Part shown: piece by piece, positions 15,581 through 24,735 of the stretch
How positions within the stretch are numbered: the first letter of the stretch is position 1
Layout of the letters: each line of letters opens with the position of its first letter
From: Fluviibacter sp039805865
GTDB taxonomy: Bacteria; Pseudomonadota; Gammaproteobacteria; Burkholderiales; Rhodocyclaceae
Direction: 5' to 3'
NCBI GenBank assembly: GCA_039805865.1
Contig: JBDLTI010000003.1
Coordinates: 21,268 to 85,267 of the forward strand
DNA: 64,000 nucleotides
Notes under the pieces: model-generated
Seen by the model: only the letters and a program-made list of their open reading frames with translations
What the model was told of the DNA's origin: nothing
Databases searched by the model: none
Translations under genes and position numbers: made by a program

Positions 15581-18166
15581 TTACTCTTTACGGGTTTCGA
15601 CCATTTGTAGTGGTTCTTCTACAACAACCGGCTTAGCGCGTGGTGCGCGTGGTTTGCGTACCGGCTTTTCAGCAGGTGCTGCAGTAACGCTTGCACGCTT
15701 AACCGGGTCTGTTTCAACCATCTGCAGGCCAACCGCTTCCAGTGAGACAGGAGCGGGTGCAATAGCCACCGGTTTAGGTGCTGGTTGTTGTGTTGCAGGG
15801 GCTGCTTCAACTACGGGAGCTGGCGCAGCAGCAGGTGCCGGGGCAGGGGCCGCGATAGGGGCTGGCGCTTGAACAGCAGGTGCAGACTCTAAGGCAACGG
15901 GTGCGATGGCTGGTGCTGGCGACGATGTTTCGGAAGAAACGTTTGCCGATTCAAAACGCTGTTCGCCAACGTTCTCGTTCTGGGTTTCACCATTGTTAGG
16001 TTGACGCTCACCACGCTCTCGACGACCGCCACGACGACCACGACGACGGGCGTTACCACTGGTAGTTTCGTTTGCTGGAGTTTCTGCTGTGATGCCTTCA
16101 GCATTCAACAGATCAAGAGTATCCGTCGTCTGTGCGCTTGCAGCGGTTTCGTTCGTGGTGTTGGGACGACGATCACGGCCACCGCGGCGGCGATTGTTGC
16201 CAGCCGCGTTCTGACCAGTTTCATCAGTGCTTGCACCTTCAGCCGGCGTCGATGCACGGTCGCCACGATTGCTATTGCGACGGCCTTCCTGGCCTTCAGG
16301 ACGTGGAGCACGTTCGCCGCGGCCTTGACGACCACCGCGTTCGCCACGAGTCTGACGGCCTTCGCTATCACCGCTTTGACGGCGAGCATTGCCACGGCCT
16401 TCACGCGGCTCACGCGTTGTGCGTGGGCGGGCCACTTCAACAGGCGGCTTTTTCTTGCTGTCACCGTTCAGCCAGCTGAATAGCTTGGACATGAAACCGG
16501 TTTTTTCTTCCGGCATTGGCTCTGGCGGCGTCGTTGATTTCATCGAAACCGGTGCCGGCGCGGCAGGTGCCACATTGCGAATCGCCGCTGTTGGACGGTT
16601 TTGATTCTTTTGTTGTTCCGTTGCGTAAGCAGGCAGCTCGGTCAACGATTGATCAACCATCTTGTAAGACGGTTCACGCACGTCATCCTGATTCAGTTCG
16701 TCATGACGCAGGCGCTGAATATGGTGCGCCGGTGTTTCAAGATGTTTGTTCGGCAACAGCAGAATGGTGATCTTGTGACGCAGTTCAATCGCCTGAATAT
16801 CGGCGCGCTTTTCATTGAGCAGGAAGGTGGCAACGTCTACTGGAACCTGGGTATGAACAGCCGCCGTGTTTTCCTTCATCGCCTCTTCTTCGAGGATGCG
16901 CAGGATGTGCAGCGCAGCGGATTCGGTAGAACGGATATGGCCGGTACCGGTACAGCGCGGGCAGGTGATATAGGAGGTTTCTGCCAATGCCGGACGCAGA
17001 CGTTGACGCGACAGCTCCAGTAGACCAAAACGGCTGATCTTGCTGGTCTGTACACGGGCACGATCGTGGTGCAGGGCATCGCGCAGGCGATTTTCAACTT
17101 CACGCTGGTTGCGTGCGCTTTCCATATCAATGAAGTCGATAACGATCAGGCCACCCAAATCGCGTAGACGCAGCTGGCGGGCGATTTCGTCTGCGGCTTC
17201 GAGGTTAGTCTTCAGTGCGGTTTCTTCAATGTCGCTACCCTTGGTCGAACGACCCGAGTTCACGTCAACAGATACCAAGGCTTCGGTATGGTCGATCACG
17301 ATGGCGCCACCGGCCGGCAGATTTACCTGACGGGCATAGGCCGATTCGATCTGATGCTCGATCTGGAAGCGCGAGAAGAGCGGCACATCGTCGTGATAGC
17401 GCTTTACGCGATTCACGTTATGCGGCATCACCTGGCTCATAAAGGCCAGGGCTTGTTCGTAAATGTCATCGGTGTCGATGAGAATTTCACCGATATCAGG
17501 CTGGAAGTAATCGCGGATCGCGCGAATCACCAGACTGCCTTCCTGGAAAATCAGCAGCGGTGCCACATTGTCTTTGGCCACCGAATCAATGGCGGTCCAC
17601 AACTGCATCAGGTAGTTCATGTCCCATTGCAGTTCTTCTGCAGTACGACCAATGGCAGCGGTACGGGCGATCAGGCTCATGCCTTCAGGCACGGTCAGCT
17701 GGGCCATTGCATCACGCAGTTCCGAGCGATCATCACCTTCGACACGGCGGGAGACGCCACCACCGCGTGGATTGTTCGGCATCAGAACCAGATAACGACC
17801 GGCAAGCGAGACGTAGGTGGTCAGGGCTGCGCCCTTGTTGCCTCGTTCATCTTTGTCGACCTGAACGATCAGTTCCTGACCTTCTTTCAGGGTTTCCTGC
17901 ATCTTTGCACGACTACCTTCACCGTTGGGTGCATAGTATTCACGGGCAATTTCTTTGAATGGGAGGAAGCCGTGGCGATCAGCGCCGTAGTTAACGAATA
18001 CCGCTTCAAGCGATGGTTCGATACGGGTAATAACGCCTTTGTAGATGTTGCTCTTACGCTGTTCTTTAGCAGCGGATTCGATATCGAGGTCGATGAGCTT
18101 CTGGCCCTCGACAATGGCGACGCGCAATTCTTCAGCTTGCGTCGCATTAAATAGCATGCGTTTCAT
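15581..18166 (-). CDS. rne: Ribonuclease E
   Basis: 861 residues. Main endonuclease for mRNA decay and rRNA/tRNA processing, and scaffold of the degradosome. Order: S1 domain (about 36-120), 5' sensor/RNase H part, catalytic DNase I-like part with the metal aspartates in VSVDVNSGRST and VIDFIDM, then the zinc-link CPRCTGTG. From about residue 520 the protein is disordered: arginine-rich RNA-binding blocks followed by an Ala/Pro-rich stretch and a basic end. The length and acidic tetramer interface favour RNase E over RNase G. Confidence 0.96.
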   Translation of the reverse strand: MKRMLFNATQAEELRVAIVEGQKLIDLDIESAAKEQRKSNIYKGVITRIEPSLEAVFVNYGADRHGFLPFKEIAREYYAPNGEGSRAKMQETLKEGQELIVQVDKDERGNKGAALTTYVSLAGRYLVLMPNNPRGGGVSRRVEGDDRSELRDAMAQLTVPEGMSLIARTAAIGRTAEELQWDMNYLMQLWTAIDSVAKDNVAPLLIFQEGSLVIRAIRDYFQPDIGEILIDTDDIYEQALAFMSQVMPHNVNRVKRYHDDVPLFSRFQIEHQIESAYARQVNLPAGGAIVIDHTEALVSVDVNSGRSTKGSDIEETALKTNLEAADEIARQLRLRDLGGLIVIDFIDMESARNQREVENRLRDALHHDRARVQTSKISRFGLLELSRQRLRPALAETSYITCPRCTGTGHIRSTESAALHILRILEEEAMKENTAAVHTQVPVDVATFLLNEKRADIQAIELRHKITILLLPNKHLETPAHHIQRLRHDELNQDDVREPSYKMVDQSLTELPAYATEQQKNQNRPTAAIRNVAPAAPAPVSMKSTTPPEPMPEEKTGFMSKLFSWLNGDSKKKPPVEVARPRTTREPREGRGNARRQSGDSEGRQTRGERGGRQGRGERAPRPEGQEGRRNSNRGDRASTPAEGASTDETGQNAAGNNRRRGGRDRRPNTTNETAASAQTTDTLDLLNAEGITAETPANETTSGNARRRGRRGGRRERGERQPNNGETQNENVGEQRFESANVSSETSSPAPAIAPVALESAPAVQAPAPIAAPAPAPAAAPAPVVEAAPATQQPAPKPVAIAPAPVSLEAVGLQMVETDPVKRASVTAAPAEKPVRKPRAPRAKPVVVEEPLQMVETRKE

Positions 18167-18577
18167 ACTTGGTGCTCCTAAAGCACCGGCACGGGCATTC
18201 CCGTAGGCAGGGTCACTGCGTTGTAATCGAGGCTTTCCGCGCGGCGTGCTCTCAGGGCGAGGCAGGGGATATCCTGTGTGGATCCCAAGCCGGACGTTCG
18301 GACAAGGCCAATCAATTACGACCGACAGGTCAAGGCATCTTGGGACGCATAACCTGCCGTTGCTGCATTCGGGACTGCATACGCCGGGCGTGTGTCAGTC
18401 GGTGACGGCCGCTTGTGTTCGTCTGGGCGGGTCGTCATAGCCCGGTTTGGCTGCGCCGGATGGTCACGAATCACGAACGCGTGGATCGACGATCTCGGGT
18501 CGGAATCCGGGCAGATCGATCCGGTATTAGACCCGGGAGGCGACCTGCTGGCAGCACAAACGTGTAAAGTATAAGGC
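18167..18577 (-). promoter_or_regulatory. Long structured 5' leader and promoter of rne
   Basis: There is no protein gene in these 411 bases. On the minus strand a promoter-like TTCTAT-N17-TATACT (its -10 at 18567-18572, reaching into the rluC start region) would give a leader of about 380-390 nucleotides. Two perfect hairpins sit next to the start codon: 18191-18204 (ACGGG/CCCGT, four-base loop) and 18171-18187 (AGCACC/GGTGCT, five-base loop). The second encloses the AGGAG ribosome site of rne. E. coli rne also has a leader of about 360 nucleotides used for autoregulation, so the same control is likely here. Confidence 0.6.
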
Positions 18578-19669
18578 ATGACACGCAGTAATAGAACGCC
18601 AATGTGCCCTTTGCGGCAAAAATCTTCTCATTCGACGGGCTCGGCTGAAAAAAGAACAACGGAAACAGCTGGTTACGCGAAAAAAGATGATGCGCAGCCT
18701 GAAATCAGCTCTGCGTTGTCGGTTGAGCAGCGGATTATTGATCGCGAAGAAGCGGGGCAGCGTTTAGATAACTATTTGTTGCGGCATTTAAAGGGTGTGC
18801 CTAAAAGCCGTATTTATAAAATAGTGCGCAGTGGTGAAGTGCGTATTAATAAGGGGCGCTGTCAGCCCGATCAGCGTCTTAATGAGGGGGATGTGCTCAG
18901 GTTGCCGCCAGTGCGTCGCGCGGCGTTCTCTGAGGAAAAGCCGCCTGTCGCCCCCATGGTCGATTTACCGGTTTTGTATGAAGATGAAGCGCTGATTGCC
19001 TTGAATAAGCCCTGTGGGGTTGCTGTGCATGGTGGAAGTGGTTTGGCTTGGGGTTTGATCGAAGCGCTGCGTGCGCAGCGTCCTGATGCGCGATTCCTTG
19101 AATTGGCGCACCGTTTAGATCGGGAAACCTCAGGCGTGCTTCTGGTGGCCAAGAAACGTTCTGCCTTGATTGCCTTGCACGACATGTTCCGCGAACAAAA
19201 AGGCGATAAGCGCTATCTGGCGCTGGTGCAAGGTGTCTGGACTGAAAAGTCCATCCAGGTGACGCTGCCGTTATTTAAGTATCTTACGGCTGAGGGTGAG
19301 CGCCGGGTGCGCATCGCCAAAGGACGTGATTTGCAAAATCCTGAGGTTCGGACAGCAGAAACCCATTTTCGTCTGAAAAAACAGTACCCGGGCTATGCGT
19401 TGGTCGAGGCAAAGCTTAAAACGGGTCGTACGCATCAAATTCGCGTCCATTTGGCCGCTTTGGGTTATCCCATTGTCGGTGATGACAAATACGGCGATTT
19501 TGCGTTGAACAAATCGTTGGCGAACAGCAAAGCCCTTGAGCGCATGTTCCTGCATGCGTTTAGTATGCGGTGCAAACATCCGGCAAGCGGAGAGCCGCTC
19601 AACGTAGAGGCGCCTTTGCCAGTTGAGCTTGACCGATTTCTTGCAACGCTTGAGCGTGCAAAAACTTAA
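18578..19669 (+). CDS. rluC: 23S rRNA pseudouridine synthase RluC
   Basis: 363 residues. S4 domain (about 53-110, starting QRLDNYLLRHLKGVPKSRI) followed by an RluA-type catalytic domain with the HRLDRETSG motif carrying the catalytic Asp. Modifies U955, U2504 and U2580 of 23S rRNA in E. coli. The first about 45 residues are not typical and the true start may be internal. It is divergent from rne, as in many proteobacteria, and the HAD gene follows 8 bases after its stop. Confidence 0.9.
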   Translation: MTRSNRTPMCPLRQKSSHSTGSAEKRTTETAGYAKKDDAQPEISSALSVEQRIIDREEAGQRLDNYLLRHLKGVPKSRIYKIVRSGEVRINKGRCQPDQRLNEGDVLRLPPVRRAAFSEEKPPVAPMVDLPVLYEDEALIALNKPCGVAVHGGSGLAWGLIEALRAQRPDARFLELAHRLDRETSGVLLVAKKRSALIALHDMFREQKGDKRYLALVQGVWTEKSIQVTLPLFKYLTAEGERRVRIAKGRDLQNPEVRTAETHFRLKKQYPGYALVEAKLKTGRTHQIRVHLAALGYPIVGDDKYGDFALNKSLANSKALERMFLHAFSMRCKHPASGEPLNVEAPLPVELDRFLATLERAKT

Positions 19670-19677
19670 TAAATAAC

Positions 19678-20337
19678 ATGAACAAACGCAACTACGACCT
19701 TGTTGTTTTTGACTGGGACGGCACTTTGCTGGACTCAACCGGGGCCATCGTCAAAGCCATTCAGGCAGCCAGTGTTGATGTGGGCGCGGTAATACCCACC
19801 GACGAAAAGGCACGTTACGTCATTGGCATGGGGTTGCGAGAGGCGCTGATGCACGCCGTACCCGATTTGCCTGAATCCCGATATGACGATCTTGTGCACG
19901 CTTACCGCAAACATTATCTGTCTGGTGATCATGAGCTTGCATTGTTCGCAGGTGTAGAGAGCTTATTGCAGACTTTGCAGGCAGAACACCGCTGGATTGC
20001 CGTCGCAACGGGAAAAAGCCGACTGGGCCTGGATCGTGCGCTTGAACATAGTGGTCTGGGTCGTTATTTCGACACGACACGCACTGCCGATGAAACGCGA
20101 AGCAAGCCCCATCCGCAAATGCTTGAGGAAATTATGAATCAGTTTGCCGTTGATCCAGAGCGTACGCTGATGATTGGTGACACGACCCATGATTTGCTTA
20201 TGGCACAGAATGCAGGTGCGCGCGGTCTGGGTATCACGCATGGTGCCCACCCTGTTTCAGCGTTGGAAGATTGTGCACCTGAAGGCCTGGTTGACTCAAT
20301 TGCCGATCTTTCAATCTGGATTAAAAAAAACGGCTAA
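19678..20337 (+). CDS. HAD-family hydrolase (phosphoglycolate phosphatase-like)
   Basis: 219 residues. HAD motif I DWDGTLLDS (about 11-19) with the nucleophile Asp, motif II around VATGKS, motif III Lys in KPHPQML, motif IV MIGDTTHDLLMA. An alpha-helical cap between motifs I and II puts it in the Gph/PGMB subclass. The substrate is unknown. It follows rluC by 8 bases, an arrangement common in betaproteobacteria. Confidence 0.88.
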   Translation: MNKRNYDLVVFDWDGTLLDSTGAIVKAIQAASVDVGAVIPTDEKARYVIGMGLREALMHAVPDLPESRYDDLVHAYRKHYLSGDHELALFAGVESLLQTLQAEHRWIAVATGKSRLGLDRALEHSGLGRYFDTTRTADETRSKPHPQMLEEIMNQFAVDPERTLMIGDTTHDLLMAQNAGARGLGITHGAHPVSALEDCAPEGLVDSIADLSIWIKKNG

Positions 20338-20344
20338 CCAGTTG

Positions 20345-21079
20345 TTAATATTTAAACAAAAACACAGCAGGATGCTTGTTTAGTGTCGGTGCCTCTGACT
20401 TTTTCCAGGCTTGTGCGCTTTTGGTCTGAATGAACTGGCTAGGCATTGTGAGGTCGGCGGCGACACAGATTTGCGTTTCCGGTTTCAAGCCATTAATCAG
20501 GCTTTCAAAGAAGGCATGGTTGCGATAGGGCGTCTCTATCACGATTTGGGTTTGCCCCTGGCGGCGTGATTCGTCTTCCAGTCTCGATAGCGCCTGTTTA
20601 CGGCTTGCTTCATCCTGTGGCAAGTAGCCATGGAAGGCAAAACGTTGGCCGCCAAGACCGGAGCCCATGAGTGCCAGCAATAAGGAAGAGGGCCCGATGT
20701 GGGGCATGACCAAAATATTGCGCTGGTGCGCGCGCTGTACGAGTTCCGAGCCGGGATCTGCAACCGCAGGGCATCCGGCCTCTGAGAGTAGACCGATAGC
20801 GTGACCATTCTCTATTGGCTTTAAAAGCTCGTCCCAATCGCTGCTTTTAGCCTCGGATTTGCCCATTTTTCCCCGACCGGGCAGTTCCTGAATGTTCAAT
20901 TCGGCGATTGGCACCGGCATTTCAACAGTTTTAAGAAATGCGCGTGCACTTTTGGCATTTTCGACAATGAAATGCCTGAGTTGACGGGTTAAATCCAGAA
21001 CATCAGGTGTGAGCGATAGTCCCGGTTTAGCGTCAGCTAATTCACTCAGTGGCACTGGGATCAGGTGTAAGGCACTCAT
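20345..21079 (-). CDS. SAM-dependent methyltransferase, RsmI/tetrapyrrole methylase family
   Basis: 244 residues from ATG 21079, seven bases after the yceF stop; a start at 21154 would overlap yceF heavily and add unrelated residues. It has the family pattern LLSEAGCPAVADPGSELV (about 97-114) and the GPSSLLLALMGSGLGGQRFAFHG region, as in RsmI, which 2'-O-methylates C1402 of 16S rRNA. It diverges from RsmI in the N-terminal third, so it is probably a paralogue with its own target. Confidence 0.8.
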   Translation of the reverse strand: MSALHLIPVPLSELADAKPGLSLTPDVLDLTRQLRHFIVENAKSARAFLKTVEMPVPIAELNIQELPGRGKMGKSEAKSSDWDELLKPIENGHAIGLLSEAGCPAVADPGSELVQRAHQRNILVMPHIGPSSLLLALMGSGLGGQRFAFHGYLPQDEASRKQALSRLEDESRRQGQTQIVIETPYRNHAFFESLINGLKPETQICVAADLTMPSQFIQTKSAQAWKKSEAPTLNKHPAVFLFKY

Positions 21080-21086
21080 AAGGCGA

Positions 21087-21722
21087 TTAAACGAATAAGG
21101 GGTTAAGTCCAGCATGTCGTAACATCCGGCACAGCGCAATAAGCGGCAAACCAACGAGCGCTGTCGGGTCGTCGCCGCTGAGTCGATCCAGCAGGGCGAT
21201 GCCTAGGGCTTCTGATTTAGCCGATCCCGCGCAGTCATAGGCTGGTTCACGTTGCAAGTAGGCCTCGATTTCCGCAAGCGATAGTTCCCGGAACTCCACT
21301 TCCGTACCGATTAACTCTTCCTGTGTCTGTCCATTAGACGCATCGTAAAGGCAGAGGGCCGTTTCAAACCGGACAGTTTGTCCACTCAGTGCCTGTAACT
21401 GGGCAACCGCCTTTTCGTGGGTGCCTGGCTTGCCATAAATCAGGTCACCAACAACGGCGACCTGGTCGCTACCGATAATCAGCGCGTTTTTCTGGTCTTC
21501 TGGCAAGAGATTGGCTACCGCTTTAACCTTTTCCCGGGCTAGGCGTCTGGCTGTTGCAGCAGGGTGCTCTCGGGGTAATGGAGTTTCGTCAATATCCGGA
21601 CTCATGGTGCTGAACGGAAGACCCAGACGCTCGAGCAGCGCGCGGCGATAGGCGGAACTGGAACCCAGAATCAGTCTACGTGGGGTGTTTTTTCCGGTTT
21701 CAGTGGGGGTGTCGGTATTCAT
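21087..21722 (-). CDS. yceF: Maf-family nucleotide pyrophosphatase YceF
   Basis: 211 residues. Maf-like house-cleaning enzyme; the sequence LILGSSSAYRRALLERLGL with IIGSDQVAVV and CAGSAKSEALGIALL matches the YceF branch, which hydrolyses 7-methyl-GTP. It is divergent from yceD-rpmF, the same neighbourhood as in E. coli (yceF/yceD-rpmF-plsX-fab), which supports the assignment. Confidence 0.9.
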   Translation of the reverse strand: MNTDTPTETGKNTPRRLILGSSSAYRRALLERLGLPFSTMSPDIDETPLPREHPAATARRLAREKVKAVANLLPEDQKNALIIGSDQVAVVGDLIYGKPGTHEKAVAQLQALSGQTVRFETALCLYDASNGQTQEELIGTEVEFRELSLAEIEAYLQREPAYDCAGSAKSEALGIALLDRLSGDDPTALVGLPLIALCRMLRHAGLNPLFV

Positions 21723-21770
21723 GTTCGGTGCGCTTTCAATGGCTTGGCGATCAATATTGCAAGAAAACAG

Positions 21771-21799
21771 TCAACATTTCGCCCTGCCGATGGTATCAT
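21771..21799 (+). promoter_or_regulatory. Promoter of the yceD-rpmF-fab operon
   Basis: TCAACA (-35, 21771-21776), 17-base spacer, TATCAT (-10, 21794-21799). It would start transcription near 21806, about 20 bases before the chosen yceD ATG. Assigned by eye. Confidence 0.55.
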
Positions 21800-21827
21800 T
21801 CGCCGTTTTTCAACGGGACAGGTCTGG

Positions 21828-22349
21828 ATGTTGTCTGCCGATTTGCCGGAAAGTTTTGACCCTTACGTCATGGCGCGCGATGGCTTTATTGCGTGTGTGG
21901 ATGTGCCGGTGTCACAATTTCCACGTCTGGTAGACCTGCTGACTAGTTCGAACGATGTGGTTCGTGTAACGCTCAAGGCCTCGATGAGTGCTGATCAGCG
22001 ACCGACCACGACGATCGGGCTTGATGCAACACTAGAACAGTCCTGTCAGCGCTGCCTGCAACCGGTAACGGTGGTTATAAACCATACGCATACCGTTGAG
22101 TGGGTAGCGGATGAGGCAGAACTTGCCCGTCTGGATGCGTCCGAAGATGACTTGGATAATCCTGATTGGGAGTTTTTGCCGATGCCTGTACCTCCCAAGG
22201 TGCGGACATTGGATCTGGTGGAGGATGAATTGATTCTTTCGCTACCCATCGTCCCGCTGCACGAGGTCTGTGTGTTGCCAGAAGCGGCGCCAGACAAGGC
22301 AGAAGATCATCCATTTGCAGCGCTGGCCCAGTTAAAGGGTTTGAACTAG
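21828..22349 (+). CDS. yceD: YceD (DUF177) protein, 23S rRNA accumulation protein
   Basis: 173 residues from ATG 21828; an upstream frame start at 21744 lies before the probable promoter. It carries the DUF177 hallmark CQRCLQPV (about 70) and acidic LELV-like region followed by PLHEVC. In E. coli and plants this family is needed for 23S rRNA accumulation. It is the first gene of the operon with rpmF and the fatty-acid genes, linking ribosome and membrane synthesis. Confidence 0.88.
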   Translation: MLSADLPESFDPYVMARDGFIACVDVPVSQFPRLVDLLTSSNDVVRVTLKASMSADQRPTTTIGLDATLEQSCQRCLQPVTVVINHTHTVEWVADEAELARLDASEDDLDNPDWEFLPMPVPPKVRTLDLVEDELILSLPIVPLHEVCVLPEAAPDKAEDHPFAALAQLKGLN

Positions 22350-22425
22350 GAATTCTTGCCGGAACCTGTTCCGGGAGTCGATTGGCAGTAAAACAGGCAG
22401 TAACGATTTAACCAGGAGTAACAAC

Positions 22426-22605
22426 ATGGCTGTTCAACAAAACAAAAAATCCCCATCGAAGCGTGGCATGCACCGCGCCCATGACGCACTGACAAACCCA
22501 GCGCTGGCTATCGAGCCTACGACGGGTGAAGTTCATCGCCGTCACCACATTTCGCCGTCGGGTGTTTACCGCGGTAAAAAAGTTATCAAGACGACTGAGG
22601 CCTGA
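22426..22605 (+). CDS. rpmF: Ribosomal protein bL32
   Basis: 59 residues from ATG 22426, preceded by an AGGAG site. The sequence MAVQQNKKSPSKRGMHRAHD followed by HRRHHISPSGVYRGKKV is typical bL32 without the zinc cysteines. It sits between yceD and plsX as in most proteobacteria. Confidence 0.96.
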   Translation: MAVQQNKKSPSKRGMHRAHDALTNPALAIEPTTGEVHRRHHISPSGVYRGKKVIKTTEA

Positions 22606-22662
22606 TAGAGGCTAGGTCAGGATTTTCACCTGACCGATGTTAAACGTGAGCTTTGAACGGAT

Positions 22663-23736
22663 ATGACCGTCAAAATCGCGATTGACTGTATGGGTGGCGA
22701 CCATGGCCCGAAGGTCACGGTCGCTGCTGCGCTGGCGTTTGCCGCGGAGTTTCCCACTGCCGAATTGAAACTGGTTGGTAACGCCGACCGGTTGGAAAGT
22801 CGTCTGCGTCGTGCATCGCCTGATAAAGCGTTACGGGATCGATTGACGGTCGTTAATGCTAGCGAAGTGGTCGCAATGGATGAGCCGCCTGCGCTGGCAC
22901 TGCGTAACAAAAAAGATTCCTCGATGCGTGTGGCCATCAATCTGGTGAAGTCCGGAGAGGTGGACGCCTGTGTTTCTGCCGGTAATACCGGCGCCCTGAT
23001 GGCGATTTCACGCTTTGTGCTGAAAATGCTGCCGGGTATTGATCGCCCCGCGATCTGCACTGTGATTCCAACCATGACCGGGGAGACCCGTTTGTTGGAC
23101 CTCGGTGCTAATGTGGACTGTACCGCTGAACATCTCCTGCAATTTGGCATTATGGGTTCGATTTTGACCAGTGCCGTTGAGCATATTGCCGAACCGCGTG
23201 TGGGCCTGCTCAATATTGGTGAAGAAGATATCAAGGGTAACGAAGTCGTTAAACAAACGGCAGAACTGTTGCGTGCCTCTGACCTTAATTTCGTCGGTAA
23301 TGTTGAAGGCGATGGTGTGTACAAAGGCGAAGCTGACGTGGTGGTTTGCGATGGCTTTGTCGGTAATGTCGCGCTCAAGATTTCTGAAGGTCTTGCCCAG
23401 ATGATGGGACGGTTTCTGCGTGAAGAGTTCAAACGCAATCTACTAACCCGTTTGATTGCTTTGCTGGCATTGCCTGTGCTTAGCCGTTTTAAAAAGCGCC
23501 TGGATCATCGGCGCTATAATGGTGCCAGTTTGCTCGGCCTGAAAGGCACTGTTATCAAGAGCCATGGTTCGGCAGATGTGTTTGCCTTTAGCCAGGCGAT
23601 TAAACGGGCTTACTATGAAGCCGAAAACGGTGTGATCGACAAGATTGCACATCGTGTTTCCAGCTATACCGGTTTACAAACTGCCGCATTGCTCGTCGAT
23701 CCTGTCAAGGATTCTGCAGCAACAGGAGAAGCCTGA
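22663..23736 (+). CDS. plsX: Phosphate acyltransferase PlsX
   Basis: 357 residues. Converts acyl-ACP to acyl-phosphate, the donor for PlsY in phospholipid synthesis. The family start VKIAIDCMGGDHGP, the CVSAGNTGALMA motif and NIGEEDIKGNE are all present. It begins 57 bases after rpmF and its TGA overlaps the fabH ATG (TGATG). Part of the yceD-to-fabF cluster. Confidence 0.96.
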   Translation: MTVKIAIDCMGGDHGPKVTVAAALAFAAEFPTAELKLVGNADRLESRLRRASPDKALRDRLTVVNASEVVAMDEPPALALRNKKDSSMRVAINLVKSGEVDACVSAGNTGALMAISRFVLKMLPGIDRPAICTVIPTMTGETRLLDLGANVDCTAEHLLQFGIMGSILTSAVEHIAEPRVGLLNIGEEDIKGNEVVKQTAELLRASDLNFVGNVEGDGVYKGEADVVVCDGFVGNVALKISEGLAQMMGRFLREEFKRNLLTRLIALLALPVLSRFKKRLDHRRYNGASLLGLKGTVIKSHGSADVFAFSQAIKRAYYEAENGVIDKIAHRVSSYTGLQTAALLVDPVKDSAATGEA

Positions 23737-24710
23737 TGGCTCAGACAATTTACGCGCAACTTGCAGGCATTGGCAGTTATTTGCCGGGTGAGCCCATTTC
23801 CAATGAAGCGCTGATTCAGGCCAAGGGTCTCGAGTCCAGTGATGAATGGATTGTCACCCGCACGGGTATTGCTGCCCGACATCATGCGCCAGAGGGTGTC
23901 ACCTCGAGCATGCTGGCCGAAGAGGCGAGTCGTCGTGCGCTGGCTGATGCCGGTGTTGATACTGCAGACGTGGATCTGATCATCGTAGCAACATCCACCC
24001 CTGATATGATTTTTCCGAGCACGGCATGCCTGTTACAGGGAAAACTGGGCAACGTCGGTGCAACAGCCTTTGATGTTCAGGCAGTTTGTTCCGGCTTTGT
24101 CTATGCCATGACGATTGCTGAAAAATTCATTCGTTCCGGTAGCCATAAAACGGCGCTGATTGTAGGTGCTGAAGTCTTCTCGCGCATCATGGACTGGAAT
24201 GATCGTGGCACTTGCGTGCTGTTCGGTGATGGGGCAGGTGCCGTTGTTCTTAAGGCAGCAGATGCCCCGGGGCTTCTGGCAACATCGTTGCATGCGGATG
24301 GTTCGCAAGCAGATATCCTCAATGTGCCTGGTCAGGTTCGCAATGGTGTCGTAACTGGCGATCCATTCCTCCGTATGGATGGTCAGGCCGTTTTCAAATT
24401 CGCCGTACGCGCACTGACGGAAAGTGCACTCGAGTGTTGTGAGGCGGCCGGTATCAGTTCCGAACAGATTGACTGGTTGATTCCGCATCAGGCGAACGTT
24501 CGCATTATCGAGGCGATTGGTAAGCGCTTATCGATACCAACCGAACGTGTGATTGTAACCGTTGGACACCATGGCAACACCTCCGCTGCCTCGGTGCCAT
24601 TGGCGCTGGATGAAGCCGTAAAGTCCGGTCGTGTAAGGCGTGGCCAGACGCTCATGCTGCAAGGCGTGGGTGGGGGGTTCACCTGGGGCAGTGTGCTGCT
24701 CAAGTATTAA
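23736..24710 (+). CDS. fabH: 3-oxoacyl-ACP synthase III
   Basis: 324 residues. Condenses acetyl-CoA with malonyl-ACP to start fatty-acid synthesis. Catalytic triad visible: Cys in VQAVCSGFVYAM, His in LIPHQANVRII and Asn in GHHGNTSAAS. Length is typical. Translationally coupled to plsX; fabD follows after 25 bases. Confidence 0.96.
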   Translation: MAQTIYAQLAGIGSYLPGEPISNEALIQAKGLESSDEWIVTRTGIAARHHAPEGVTSSMLAEEASRRALADAGVDTADVDLIIVATSTPDMIFPSTACLLQGKLGNVGATAFDVQAVCSGFVYAMTIAEKFIRSGSHKTALIVGAEVFSRIMDWNDRGTCVLFGDGAGAVVLKAADAPGLLATSLHADGSQADILNVPGQVRNGVVTGDPFLRMDGQAVFKFAVRALTESALECCEAAGISSEQIDWLIPHQANVRIIEAIGKRLSIPTERVIVTVGHHGNTSAASVPLALDEAVKSGRVRRGQTLMLQGVGGGFTWGSVLLKY

Positions 24711-24735
24711 TAAGAGATTCTCTCGGAGACTATCC

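Noticed and set aside
15654..16604. Several plus-strand frames rich in Ala, Thr and Gly
   Set aside because: Shadows of the low-complexity Arg/Pro/Ala-rich tail of RNase E.
17288..18154. 288-codon plus-strand frame
   Set aside because: Antisense to the conserved catalytic part of rne; no ribosome site and no recognisable protein.
22626..23438. 270-codon minus-strand frame
   Set aside because: Antisense to plsX; Arg/Ser/Thr-rich composition typical of a shadow frame.
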